Shown: positions 52,009 through 59,421 of the stretch, piece after piece | How the letters are laid out: the number at the start of each line of letters is the position of its first letter | Numbering within the stretch: position 1 is the first letter of the stretch | Assembly: GCA_963848525.1 (NCBI GenBank) | Contig: CAWKDZ010000003.1 | Span: 248,001-312,000, forward strand | Reading direction: 5' to 3' | DNA from: JACCTU01 sp963848525 | Lineage (GTDB): Bacteria; Actinomycetota; Thermoleophilia; Gaiellales; Gaiellaceae | DNA length: 64,000 nucleotides | Translations under genes and position numbers: made by a program | Notes under the pieces: generated by a model | What the model was told of the DNA's origin: nothing | Database searches by the model: none | Seen by the model: only the letters and a program-made list of their open reading frames with translations

Positions 52009-52784
52009 TCGTCCGCAAGTCCGAGCGCGAGATCGAGCGGATCGCCGCGGCCGGCCGGGTCGCCGCCGACACGATCGTGCACGTCGGCCGGGCGATCGAG
52101 CCGGGGATCACGACCGGTGAGCTCGACCGGATCGGCGAGGAGTTCATCCGCTCGCACAACGGCATCCCGACCTCGAAGGGCTACCCGCCGAATGGCCGCA
52201 ACCCGTTCCCGGGCGCGCTCTGCATCTCGCCGAACGACATGATCGTCCACGGGATCCCGGGCGGGTACGCGGTCGCCGACGGCGACCTGCTCACGATCGA
52301 CGTCGGCGTGACCCTCGACGGCTACGTGGCCGACACGGCGTACACGTTCGCTGTCGGCGAGGTGGGGGCGGAGGCCGAGCGGCTGCTCGAGGTCGGCCAG
52401 GCAGCGCTCACGGCCGGGATCGAGCAGGCCCAGGTCGACAACCGGATCGGCGACATCTCGAGCTCGATCCAGCGCGTCGTCGAGGACGCCGGCTTCGCGG
52501 TCGTGCGGGCGCTCGTCGGCCACGGGGTCGGCCGCGCCTACCACGAGGACCCCCAGATCCCGAACTACGGCAGCCCCGGCAGGGGCGCCCGGCTCTCGCC
52601 CGGCATGACCCTGGCGATCGAGCCGATGATCACGAACGGTGGGATCGACATCGTCGTCGACGCGGACGAGTGGTCGGTCTTCACCGCCGACGGCTCGCTC
52701 TCGGCCCACTTCGAGCACACCGTGGCGATCACCGAGGCCGGGCCCTGGATTCTGACTCCGGTCGGGGCGGGTTTGCTACAGTAA
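52005..52784 (+). CDS. map: Methionine aminopeptidase type I
   Basis: Removes N-terminal Met; 259 residues from GTG in a GTGA overlap with adk. The metal ligands are visible in TIDVGVTLDGYVADTAYTF (two Asp), VGHGVGRAYHEDPQIPNYG (His), LAIEPMI (Glu) and the final FEHTVAIT (Glu). No N-terminal zinc-finger extension. Order secY-adk-map-infA is standard. Confidence 0.96.
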   Translation: MIVRKSEREIERIAAAGRVAADTIVHVGRAIEPGITTGELDRIGEEFIRSHNGIPTSKGYPPNGRNPFPGALCISPNDMIVHGIPGGYAVADGDLLTIDVGVTLDGYVADTAYTFAVGEVGAEAERLLEVGQAALTAGIEQAQVDNRIGDISSSIQRVVEDAGFAVVRALVGHGVGRAYHEDPQIPNYGSPGRGARLSPGMTLAIEPMITNGGIDIVVDADEWSVFTADGSLSAHFEHTVAITEAGPWILTPVGAGLLQ

Positions 52785-52788
52785 TCGG

Positions 52789-52808
52789 CGGCCGAAAGGC
52801 CGTCTTTT
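52789..52808 (+). terminator. Short GAAA hairpin with T-run upstream of infA
   Basis: A 5-bp stem cggcc-gaaa-ggccg followed by tctttt, 5 nt after the map stop. It may be a weak terminator or attenuator. A TACAGT at 52777-52782 just upstream could be a -10 for an infA promoter, without a clear -35. Confidence 0.45.
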
Positions 52809-52866
52809 CGTGTTCAATTGCGGGCTCGCCAGGGCCCGTGCCGTCTGGAAACACTGACTGAAAGGC

Positions 52867-53088
52867 ATGCCCGAGAAGGAAGAGAAGATCGAGGCCGAAG
52901 GCGAGGTCGTGGAAGCGCTCCCGAGCACGATGTTCCGGGTGCAGCTGGACAGCGGCCACAGCGTCCTGGCCAAGATCTCCGGGAAGATGCGGAAGCACTA
53001 CATCCGGATCCTCCCCGGCGACAAGGTCAAGGTCGAGCTCAGCCCGTACGACCTGACCCGAGGCCGAATCACCTACCGACACCGATGA
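52867..53088 (+). CDS. infA: Translation initiation factor IF-1
   Basis: A 73-residue OB-fold protein: EGEVVEALPSTMFRVQLDSG, SGKMRKHYIRILPGDKVKVE, ending YDLTRGRITYRHR. ATG with GAAAGG; 4-nt ATGA overlap with rpmJ. Confidence 0.97.
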   Translation: MPEKEEKIEAEGEVVEALPSTMFRVQLDSGHSVLAKISGKMRKHYIRILPGDKVKVELSPYDLTRGRITYRHR

Positions 53089-53198
53089 AAGTCCGCCCCT
53101 CAGTCAAGCCCATGTGTGAGCGCTGCCGCGTGATCAAGCGGCACGGCAAGACCATGGTCATCTGCACCAACCCTCGACACAAGCAACGGCAGGGCTAA
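53085..53198 (+). CDS. rpmJ: 50S ribosomal protein L36
   Basis: A 37-residue zinc-ribbon protein, MKVRPSVKPMCERCRVIKRH, then CTNPRHKQRQG. The Cys-Cys-Cys-His set (CERC, C, H) marks the zinc-binding form. ATGA overlap with infA. Confidence 0.96.
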   Translation: MKVRPSVKPMCERCRVIKRHGKTMVICTNPRHKQRQG

Positions 53199-53205
53199 GG
53201 AACGA

Positions 53206-53583
53206 ATGGCACGCATCGCCGGAGTCAACCTCCCCAACCAGAAGCGGCTCGAGGTCGGCCTGACCTACATCTACGGGATCGGCCGCTCGACCGCGGTCAA
53301 GATCTGCTCGGAGCTCGGCCTCTCGCCGGACGAGAAGGTCCGCGATCTGACCGACGAAGAGGTCACGAAGCTCCGCAACTACATCGACGGGGACCTGACC
53401 GTCGAGGGCGACCTGCGCCGCGACCGGCAGCAGGCGATCAAGCGGCTCGGCGAGATCGGCGCGTACCGGGGCATCCGGCATCGGCGCGGTCTCCCCGTGA
53501 ACGGACAGCGCACGAAGACGAACGCTCGCAGCCGCAAGGGCGCGAAGAAGACCGTCGGCCGGGGCAAGAAGGCGAAGACCTAG
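53206..53583 (+). CDS. rpsM: 30S ribosomal protein S13
   Basis: A 125-residue protein of the small-subunit head contacting P-site tRNA. MARIAGVNLPNQKRLEVGLT, YIYGIGRSTAVKICSELGL and GLPVNGQRTKTNARSRKGAK. Confidence 0.97.
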   Translation: MARIAGVNLPNQKRLEVGLTYIYGIGRSTAVKICSELGLSPDEKVRDLTDEEVTKLRNYIDGDLTVEGDLRRDRQQAIKRLGEIGAYRGIRHRRGLPVNGQRTKTNARSRKGAKKTVGRGKKAKT

Positions 53584-53991
53584 ATGGCTCCTCCCCGGAA
53601 GACTGCGGCCGCCCGCGGCCGTGGGCGCAGGCGCGTCAAGAAGAACATCGCCATCGGCCAGGCGCACATCAAGACGTCGTTCAACAACACGATCGTCGCG
53701 CTGACCGACAAGGACGGGAACGTGATCGCGTGGGAGTCCGCCGGCTCGGCCGGATTCAAGGGCTCGCGCAAGTCGACGCCGTTCGCCGCGCAGGTCACGG
53801 CCGACAACTGCGCGCGCAAGGGCATGGAGCACGGCCTGCAGAAGGTCGAGGTCTTCGTCAAGGGGCCGGGCTCCGGTCGTGAGACGGCGATCCGCTCGCT
53901 CCAGGCGGCCGGCCTCGAGATCCTCGGCGTCAAGGACGTGACCCCGCAGGCGCACAACGGCGTGCGGCAGAAGAAGCGGCGGAGGGTCTAG
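53584..53991 (+). CDS. rpsK: 30S ribosomal protein S11
   Basis: A 135-residue platform protein: NIAIGQAHIKTSFNNTIVAL, GFKGSRKSTPFAAQVTADNC, end DVTPQAHNGVRQKKRRRV. It starts immediately after the rpsM stop; TAGTG junction to rpsD. Confidence 0.97.
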   Translation: MAPPRKTAAARGRGRRRVKKNIAIGQAHIKTSFNNTIVALTDKDGNVIAWESAGSAGFKGSRKSTPFAAQVTADNCARKGMEHGLQKVEVFVKGPGSGRETAIRSLQAAGLEILGVKDVTPQAHNGVRQKKRRRV

Positions 53992-54611
53992 TGGCGAGAG
54001 ATCTCGGACCGAAGTGCCGCGTCTGCCGGCGCGAGGGCATGAAGCTCTTCCTCAAGGGTGAGCGCTGCCTGACCGAGAAGTGCGCGATCGAGCGCCGGTC
54101 GTACCCGCCGGGCGAGCACGGCCGCGGCCGGATCAAGCAGAGCGAGTACCTGCTCCAGCTGCGCGAGAAGCAGAAGGCGCGGCGCTACTACGGCCTGCTC
54201 GAGAAGCAGTTCCGCAACTACTACGAGAAGGCGTCGAAGCAGCAGGGGATCACGGGCGAGGTGCTCCTGCGCATGCTCGAGATGCGCCTCGACAACGTCG
54301 TCTACCGCCTCGGCTTCGCCGCCTCGCGCTCGCAGGCGCGTCAGCTCGTGCGCCACGGCCACTTCCAGGTCAACGGCCGCCGCGTGAACATCCCGAGCTT
54401 CCAGGTCCGCCCGGACTCGGTCGTCTCGATGAAGCCCGGCAGCTCGGCCGAGCAGGTGCTTCGCGACGCCACCGACCTCACGGCCTCTGTCGCGCCGTGG
54501 CTCCAGGCCGACCACGACAACCTGACCGGCAAGATCCTCCGCGCGCCTGAGCGCGGCGAGATCGACACGCCGGTGCAGGAACAGTTGATCGTCGAGCTCT
54601 ACTCCAAGTAA
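53991..54611 (+). CDS. rpsD: 30S ribosomal protein S4
   Basis: A 206-residue primary 16S binder. N-terminal zinc knuckle (CRVCRREGMKLFLKGERC, then C), and an S4 RNA-binding domain (RLDNVVYRLGFAASRSQARQ, LVRHGHFQVNGRRVNIPS). GTG start. The C+ form is intact. Confidence 0.97.
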   Translation: MARDLGPKCRVCRREGMKLFLKGERCLTEKCAIERRSYPPGEHGRGRIKQSEYLLQLREKQKARRYYGLLEKQFRNYYEKASKQQGITGEVLLRMLEMRLDNVVYRLGFAASRSQARQLVRHGHFQVNGRRVNIPSFQVRPDSVVSMKPGSSAEQVLRDATDLTASVAPWLQADHDNLTGKILRAPERGEIDTPVQEQLIVELYSK

Positions 54612-54631
54612 TTACGAAGGAAGGAAGCGCT

Positions 54632-55609
54632 TTGGCAGTCCGCACCAGCCTGATGGAGTTCCAGGTCCCGAAGATCGTCCACGAGGAGATCAACGAGAAC
54701 CGTGGCGTCTTCGAGATCGAGCCGCTCGACCGCGGCTTCGGTTACACGTTCGGCAACTCGCTGCGCCGCGTGCTGCTCTCGTCGCTCGAGGGCGCGGCCG
54801 TCACCTCGGTCAAGCTCGAGGGCGTGCAGCACGAGTTCTCGACGCTGCCCGGCGTCCGCGAGGACGTCACCGACATCATCCTCAACCTCAAGAACCTCGT
54901 CTGCATCCTCCACGGCGACTCGCCGGAGATCGAGGTGCGCCTCTCGAAGAAGGGTCCGGGCGCGGTCACCGCGAGCGACCTGGAGGCGCCCGCCGAGCTC
55001 GAGATCCTCAACCCGGACCTCGAGATCGCGAACCTCGCCGACCGGGGCCGCCTGGACATCACGCTCACGATCGGCCGCGGTCGCGGCTACGTCCCGTCGG
55101 AGAACAACCGCGGGCCGGAGCACACGATCGGCGTGATCCCGATCGACTCGATCTTCTCGCCCGTGCGGCGCGTCTCATACGACGTCGAGGCCGCCCGCGT
55201 CGGCCAGCGGACGGACTACGACAAGCTCCGCCTCGACGTGACGACGGACGGCTCGTTGAACCCGAAGGACGCGATCGGGCAGGCGGCGGAGATCCTGATC
55301 CGCCAGCTCGCGATCTTCACGGACCTCGAGCGGATCGAGGGCTTCGGCGAGGCCGCGGCCGCCGAGGGCGCCGGCGCGGAGCCGTCGCTCGCCCACGGAA
55401 TGGAGAACTTCCCGATCGAGGAGCTCGAGCTCGGCGTGCGCTCGTACAACTGCCTCAAGCGCGTCGGGATCGAGACGATCGGCGACCTCGTCTCCAAGAC
55501 GGAGGGTGAGCTCGCGGCGATTCCGAACTTCGGGCGCAAGTCGATCGAGGAGGTCAAGGAGACGCTCGCGACGCACGGCCTCCTGCTCCGCGGAGAGAAC
55601 GGCTCGTAG
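54632..55609 (+). CDS. rpoA: DNA-directed RNA polymerase subunit alpha
   Basis: A 325-residue polymerase assembly subunit. TTG start behind AAGGAAGGAAGCGC. N-terminal domain FGYTFGNSLRRVLLSSLEGA; linker rich in Ala/Glu (about 235-250); C-terminal DNA-binding domain ELELGVRSYNCLKRVGIETI and IPNFGRKSIEEVKETL. Confidence 0.97.
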   Translation: MAVRTSLMEFQVPKIVHEEINENRGVFEIEPLDRGFGYTFGNSLRRVLLSSLEGAAVTSVKLEGVQHEFSTLPGVREDVTDIILNLKNLVCILHGDSPEIEVRLSKKGPGAVTASDLEAPAELEILNPDLEIANLADRGRLDITLTIGRGRGYVPSENNRGPEHTIGVIPIDSIFSPVRRVSYDVEAARVGQRTDYDKLRLDVTTDGSLNPKDAIGQAAEILIRQLAIFTDLERIEGFGEAAAAEGAGAEPSLAHGMENFPIEELELGVRSYNCLKRVGIETIGDLVSKTEGELAAIPNFGRKSIEEVKETLATHGLLLRGENGS

Positions 55610-56028
55610 TGCGCCATCAGCGCTCCGGCAAGAAGCTCGGGCGCGACGCGTCACACCGTCGCGCCCTCTACGCGAACCTTGCCGGTGCGCTGATCGAGCA
55701 TGGCCGGATCAAGACGACCGAGGCGAAGGCCAAGGCCGTCAAGCCGATCGTCGAGCAGATGATCACGCTGGGGCGGCGCGGTGACCTGCACGCGCGCCGC
55801 CAGGCGCTCTCGTTCCTCCGCTCCCAGGACGTCGTCCACGTGCTCTTCTCCGACGTCGGGCCGCGGTTCGCGGACCGGCCGGGCGGTTACACGCGCATCG
55901 TCAAGCTCGGCCCACGCGCCGGCGACGCCGCGCAGATGGTCTACCTCGAGCTCGTCGACTTCGTGCCCGAGGCGACGCCGGTTCCGGCAGCGCGCGCTCC
56001 CGCGACCGCTGTAGCAGCCGAGAGCTAA
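55609..56028 (+). CDS. rplQ: 50S ribosomal protein L17
   Basis: A 139-residue protein: MRHQRSGKKLGRDASHRRAL, LIEHGRIKTTEAKAKAVKPI, GGYTRIVKLGPRAGDAAQMV. A short Ala/Pro tail. GTG start overlapping the rpoA stop; last ribosomal gene of the run. Confidence 0.97.
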   Translation: MRHQRSGKKLGRDASHRRALYANLAGALIEHGRIKTTEAKAKAVKPIVEQMITLGRRGDLHARRQALSFLRSQDVVHVLFSDVGPRFADRPGGYTRIVKLGPRAGDAAQMVYLELVDFVPEATPVPAARAPATAVAAES

Positions 56029-56043
56029 GGCCCCGCTCGCGCG

Positions 56044-56370
56044 GTGACGCTCGTCGTCGCGCTCCTGCTCGCGTTCTTCGTCCTCGACGCGCCCTGGGAC
56101 GTGCTCGTCGTCGTCGGCGCGCTCGTGCTCGAGGTCGGCGAGGTCTTCTTCTGGACGTGGTACTCGAAGCGCCGGCGCATCCAGGCCGGCGCCGAGACGC
56201 TGATCGGAGCCCTCGGCGTCGTCGTCACGCCCTGTCGCCCTGTCGGGCAGGTTCGGCTCCAGGGCGAGCTCTGGGAGGCGCACTGCGCGGCGGGCGCGGC
56301 CGCCGGCGAGCGGGTTCGCGTCGTCTCGCGCGAGGGCCTCAGGCTGGAGGTGGAAGCGGCGGCTCCGTGA
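56044..56370 (+). CDS. NfeD-like membrane protein
   Basis: A 108-residue protein from GTG. Two hydrophobic segments (residues 3-17 and 20-40, the latter ending FFWTWYSKRRR) precede an OB-fold NfeD domain: ETLIGALGVVVTPCRPVGQV, RLQGELWEAHC and GERVRVVSREGLRLEVE. NfeD proteins usually work with SPFH proteins in membrane organisation; no SPFH gene is in view. Its last 32 nt overlap the converging permease gene. Confidence 0.72.
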   Translation: MTLVVALLLAFFVLDAPWDVLVVVGALVLEVGEVFFWTWYSKRRRIQAGAETLIGALGVVVTPCRPVGQVRLQGELWEAHCAAGAAAGERVRVVSREGLRLEVEAAAP

Positions 56371-57457
56371 GGGCGGCCTCTTCCGAGACCTCGCGCCGTC
56401 GCCACGGCACGAGGACGTCGCGCACGAAGACGTCGACGATCGCGGCGAGCGGGACGGCAATGAACGCACCGGCGAAGCCGCCGAGCGTGGCGCCGACGAG
56501 GACGGCGACGAAGACCAGCAGCGGGTGGATGTCGAGCTGGTCGCCCTCGACGTACGGCGAGATGAAGTAGCCCTTCCCGTTCTCGATCACGACCGAGGCC
56601 GCGAACACGAGCCCGAACGTGGTCAGGCCTTCGAGTGCGGCGATCCCGAGCAGCGGGATGCGCGCGAGCCACGGCCCGGCGCGGGGGATCGCCTCGCCGA
56701 GCGCGACGATGAACGCGAGCACCAGCGGGAACGGGACGCCGATCGCGAGCAGCGCTAGGTAGGTGAGAGCTCCGACGATCGCCATCACGATCACCTTCGC
56801 GCGCAGGTAGGCGCCGACCCGCGACCACATCTGCTCGAGCAGACGCCCGACCAGCTCGCGGTCGGTGGGGTGGACGAGCGAAAGCGTGAAGCCGAGGATG
56901 CGCTCACGGTTCGTCACCAGCAGCGTCGAGATCACGAAGACGCTGAGCGCGTCGAGGAACAACGCGAAGAGCGCGCCCGGAAGATCGAACGCGCGGTCGC
57001 CGGCGCGCGCGAGAATCGAGTTGCCGAGGCGCTCCAGCTGTGCGTCGAAGGATGGGAGCGACGGGTAGCTCTCCCGCAGCTCCTCGTACGTCGTGCGCAG
57101 CTCGTCGTAGCGTTCGGCGTACTCGGGGGCGCGGTCGCCGAGCGTTGCGACCTGGTCGAAGAGCGGCGGTGTGACGAGCCAGAGCGTTCCGACCACGAGC
57201 GCGACCGCGAGCACGTAGATCGCGATCACGGAGACGGCGCGCGGGATCCGCCAGCGCTGGAGCCAGCGCACCGGGCCCGTCAGGGCGGCCGCGAACAGGA
57301 TCGAGACGAAGACGATCACGAGCACGTGCGTGAGCTCGGCGAGTGCCTGGATCGCCACCCACGTCAGGAGCGCCAGCAGCAGGGCGAGGTAGATCGGCTT
57401 CGCGCGCTCCCAGACCGGCTGCACGCGGCCAGTCTCGCGAGCGTCCCGGACGGTCAC
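56339..57457 (-). CDS. AI-2E family (PerM-type) membrane permease
   Basis: A 372-residue polytopic protein with about eight hydrophobic segments. Family hallmarks are PIYLALLLALLTWVAIQALA, FAAALTGPVRWLQRWRIPRA, LGEAIPRAGPWLARIPLLGI, VIENGKGYFISPYVEGDQLD and HPLLVFVAVLVGATLGGFAG. Members have been linked to AI-2 or ion transport; the substrate here is unknown. GTG 57457 (VTVRDARETGRVQPV) is preferred. A longer reading to 57514 would translate the palindromic repeat upstream into MPGTVPGTAARR, which looks non-coding. Confidence 0.82.
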   Translation of the reverse strand: MTVRDARETGRVQPVWERAKPIYLALLLALLTWVAIQALAELTHVLVIVFVSILFAAALTGPVRWLQRWRIPRAVSVIAIYVLAVALVVGTLWLVTPPLFDQVATLGDRAPEYAERYDELRTTYEELRESYPSLPSFDAQLERLGNSILARAGDRAFDLPGALFALFLDALSVFVISTLLVTNRERILGFTLSLVHPTDRELVGRLLEQMWSRVGAYLRAKVIVMAIVGALTYLALLAIGVPFPLVLAFIVALGEAIPRAGPWLARIPLLGIAALEGLTTFGLVFAASVVIENGKGYFISPYVEGDQLDIHPLLVFVAVLVGATLGGFAGAFIAVPLAAIVDVFVRDVLVPWRRREVSEEAALTEPPLPPPA

Positions 57458-57489
57458 GGCCGTGGCTTCGCGGCCGCTGCGCCGGGCCG

Positions 57490-57516
57490 CAGTGCCTGGC
57501 ACTGTGCCAGGCACTG
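57490..57516. repeat. Perfect 12-bp inverted repeat with GTGCC(T/A)GGCACT units
   Basis: cagtgcctggca - ctg - tgccaggcactg. Each half is itself nearly palindromic (agtgcc-t-ggcact and gtgcc-a-ggcact), so two overlapping dyads share the middle. It lies between the divergent permease gene and truA, where an operator or a small dispersed repeat is possible. A factor or function cannot be named. Confidence 0.65.
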
Positions 57517-57567
57517 TGAAGCGATTGGCACGGAATCGGCGCAGTTCGCACCGTTGAGACAGGTCAG

Positions 57568-58285
57568 TTGCGGCTGAAGCTCACGCTCGAGTACGACGGG
57601 ATCGGTTTCTACGGCTGGGCCGCGCAGCCCGGGCTGCGGACGGTCGAGGGCGAGGTTCGTGCCGCGCTGGACAAGGTCTTCCCACGCTGGTCCGACCTCG
57701 TCGTCGCCGGGCGCACAGACACCGGTGTCCACGCGACGGGCCAGGTCATCTCGCTCGACGTCGACGGCGGGCCGCCGCCCGAGCGCGTCCCGGGCGCGCT
57801 CAACGCCGAGCTGCCGGACGACGTCGCCGTCCACGCGGCCGTCCAGGCGCCCTCCGACTTCCACGCCCGCCACTCCGCCAGAGCGCGCAGTTACCGCTAC
57901 CGCATCTGGCGCCGCCGGAGCCCGTCACCGTTCGAGCTCGGCCGCAGCTGGTGGCTACCGCGGCCGTTCGACGAGGACAAGCTCGCCGACGCGGCCGACG
58001 TCGTCCTGGGCGAGCACGACTTCCGCGCGTTCACGCCGACGGAGTCGCAGCACCGCTTCTTCGTGCGCAACGTCCACTCGGCCGCCTGGCACCGGCGCGG
58101 CGACGTCCTCGAGCTCGAGATCGCGGCCGACAGCTTCCTACGCCACATGGTGCGGACGCTGGTCGGGACGATGATCGAGCGGACGCCCGAGGAGGTGGCC
58201 GCGCTGTTCGACGGCGGCTCACGAGAGCGACGCGGGCACGACCGCGCCGCCGTGGGGCCTCTACCTCGAGCGGGTCGACTACTAG
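57568..58285 (+). CDS. truA: tRNA pseudouridine synthase A, frameshift near the C-terminus
   Basis: Makes pseudouridine at tRNA positions 38-40. TTG start, RLKLTLEYDGIGFYGWAAQP; catalytic Asp51 in VAGRTDTGVHATGQV; then FHARHSARARSYRYRIWRR and DSFLRHMVRTLVGTMIERTP. Near 58214-58218 one extra g (ggcggct for ggcgct) pushes the reading out of frame. With it removed the tail reads AHESDAGTTAPPWGLYLERV then DY and stop at 58285, the usual TruA end (238 residues). As given, the frame runs on falsely into the HAD gene. The stop shares a CTAG with the converging lipoprotein gene. Confidence 0.85.
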
Positions 58286-58749
58286 CTGATCGAGACGGGC
58301 CAGTTCGCCCGCTGCGTGCCGCCGTCGCCCTCGACTTCCGCCTGGAACACGACCTCCTTGCCGCGGAGCGCCCGCTGCCAACGGTGGGTCCTCGTCAGGC
58401 GGCCGTCGAACGGGAACCAGCCGAGCGTGTCGATCAGCTCGCCGTCGAGGAAGACGCGCATCTTCGCGGTGCCTCCCGCCGGCTGAGCGCCCTTGCGAGC
58501 CGTGACGGTGTAGTCCCAGGCGGCCCCGGCGGTCGCCTCGTGGCTCTGCCCTCTCAGCGTCACCTCGAAGGTCGGCTCGCCGGACGGCTCCTCCGCGGGA
58601 TCCGCCGTGTCCGGCACGGTCACGGTGACCACGCCCGTGGGCGTCGGGGCCGCGGTCGTCGTCGGCGACGCGGCGTCGTCGTCGGCGCCCCCGCCGCAGC
58701 CGGCGGCGAGGAGCGCGAGCAGGAGGGCGAAGCGGCGCACGGGCAGCAT
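58282..58749 (-). CDS. Small lipoprotein of unknown function
   Basis: A 155-residue product with a lipoprotein signal, MLPVRRFALLLALLAAGCGG, lipidated Cys18. A Thr/Ala/Pro linker (residues 25-60) leads to a beta-sandwich-like domain (FEVTLRGQSHEATAGAAWDY ... RHRWQRALRGKEVVFQAEVE-like; DGELIDTLGWFPFDG). No family was recognised. Divergent from the HAD gene, convergent with truA with a 4-nt overlap. Confidence 0.7.
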   Translation of the reverse strand: MLPVRRFALLLALLAAGCGGGADDDAASPTTTAAPTPTGVVTVTVPDTADPAEEPSGEPTFEVTLRGQSHEATAGAAWDYTVTARKGAQPAGGTAKMRVFLDGELIDTLGWFPFDGRLTRTHRWQRALRGKEVVFQAEVEGDGGTQRANWPVSIS

Positions 58750-58782
58750 TGTGCCCACTCCGGCCGCCGATACGATCGCCCA

Positions 58783-59421
58783 ATGCGCTTCGGAACGGTT
58801 CTTTTCGACCTGGACGGCACGCTGGTCGACTCCGGGGCCATGATCCTGGCCTCTTTCCGCCACGCCACGAAGACCGTCCTGCGGCGCGAGATCCCGGATC
58901 ACGAGCTGCTCGCCGCGGTCGGCGGCCCGGGCCTGCGCGAGCAGATGGAGGCAATCGACGCGCAGCGGGTCGAGGAGCTGATCGAGGTCTACAGCGCGCA
59001 CAACGCCGACCTCCACGACGAGCTCCAGCCCTGCGTGGGGATCCTCGACGCGCTGCCGGTGCTGCACGCCGAGGGGCGGCGCCTGGGCGTCGTCACGGCG
59101 AAGCGGCGCGCGACCCTCGCGCTCGCGTTCGAGGTCCTGCCCGAGCTCTCGCGCTACTTCGACGTCACCGTCGGCGCGGAGGACACCGAGCGGCACAAGC
59201 CGCACCCGGACCCGGTCCTCTGCGCGCTCGAGCGGCTGGGCGCGGACGCCGCCGGCGCGGTCTACGTCGGCGACTCGCCCTTCGACGTCCAGGCCGCGAA
59301 GGCGGCGGGCATCGCGGCGATCGCCGTCACGTGGGGGCGCATCCACTCGCGCGAGCGGCTCGAGCGCGAGCACCCGGACGCCGTCGTCGAAACCGTGGAG
59401 GAGCTGCTTGGCCGTCTCTGA
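58783..59421 (+). CDS. HAD-superfamily phosphatase (phosphoglycolate phosphatase / PpaX-like)
   Basis: A 212-residue hydrolase. Motif I VLFDLDGTLVDSG (Asp9, Asp11), motif II LGVVTAKRR (Thr), motif III with Lys in ERHKPHPDP, motif IV VYVGDSPFDVQAAKAAG. A helical cap lies at about residues 18-80. Substrate could be phosphoglycolate, pyrophosphate or a sugar phosphate; the sequence alone does not say. ATG at 58783; its end overlaps ligA by 14 nt. Confidence 0.85.
   Translation: MRFGTVLFDLDGTLVDSGAMILASFRHATKTVLRREIPDHELLAAVGGPGLREQMEAIDAQRVEELIEVYSAHNADLHDELQPCVGILDALPVLHAEGRRLGVVTAKRRATLALAFEVLPELSRYFDVTVGAEDTERHKPHPDPVLCALERLGADAAGAVYVGDSPFDVQAAKAAGIAAIAVTWGRIHSRERLEREHPDAVVETVEELLGRL

Noticed and set aside
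57568..59421. Apparent truA-HAD fusion protein
   Set aside because: The linking segment is out-of-frame translation of the true truA tail and of the opposite-strand lipoprotein gene; removing one base ends TruA at 58285.
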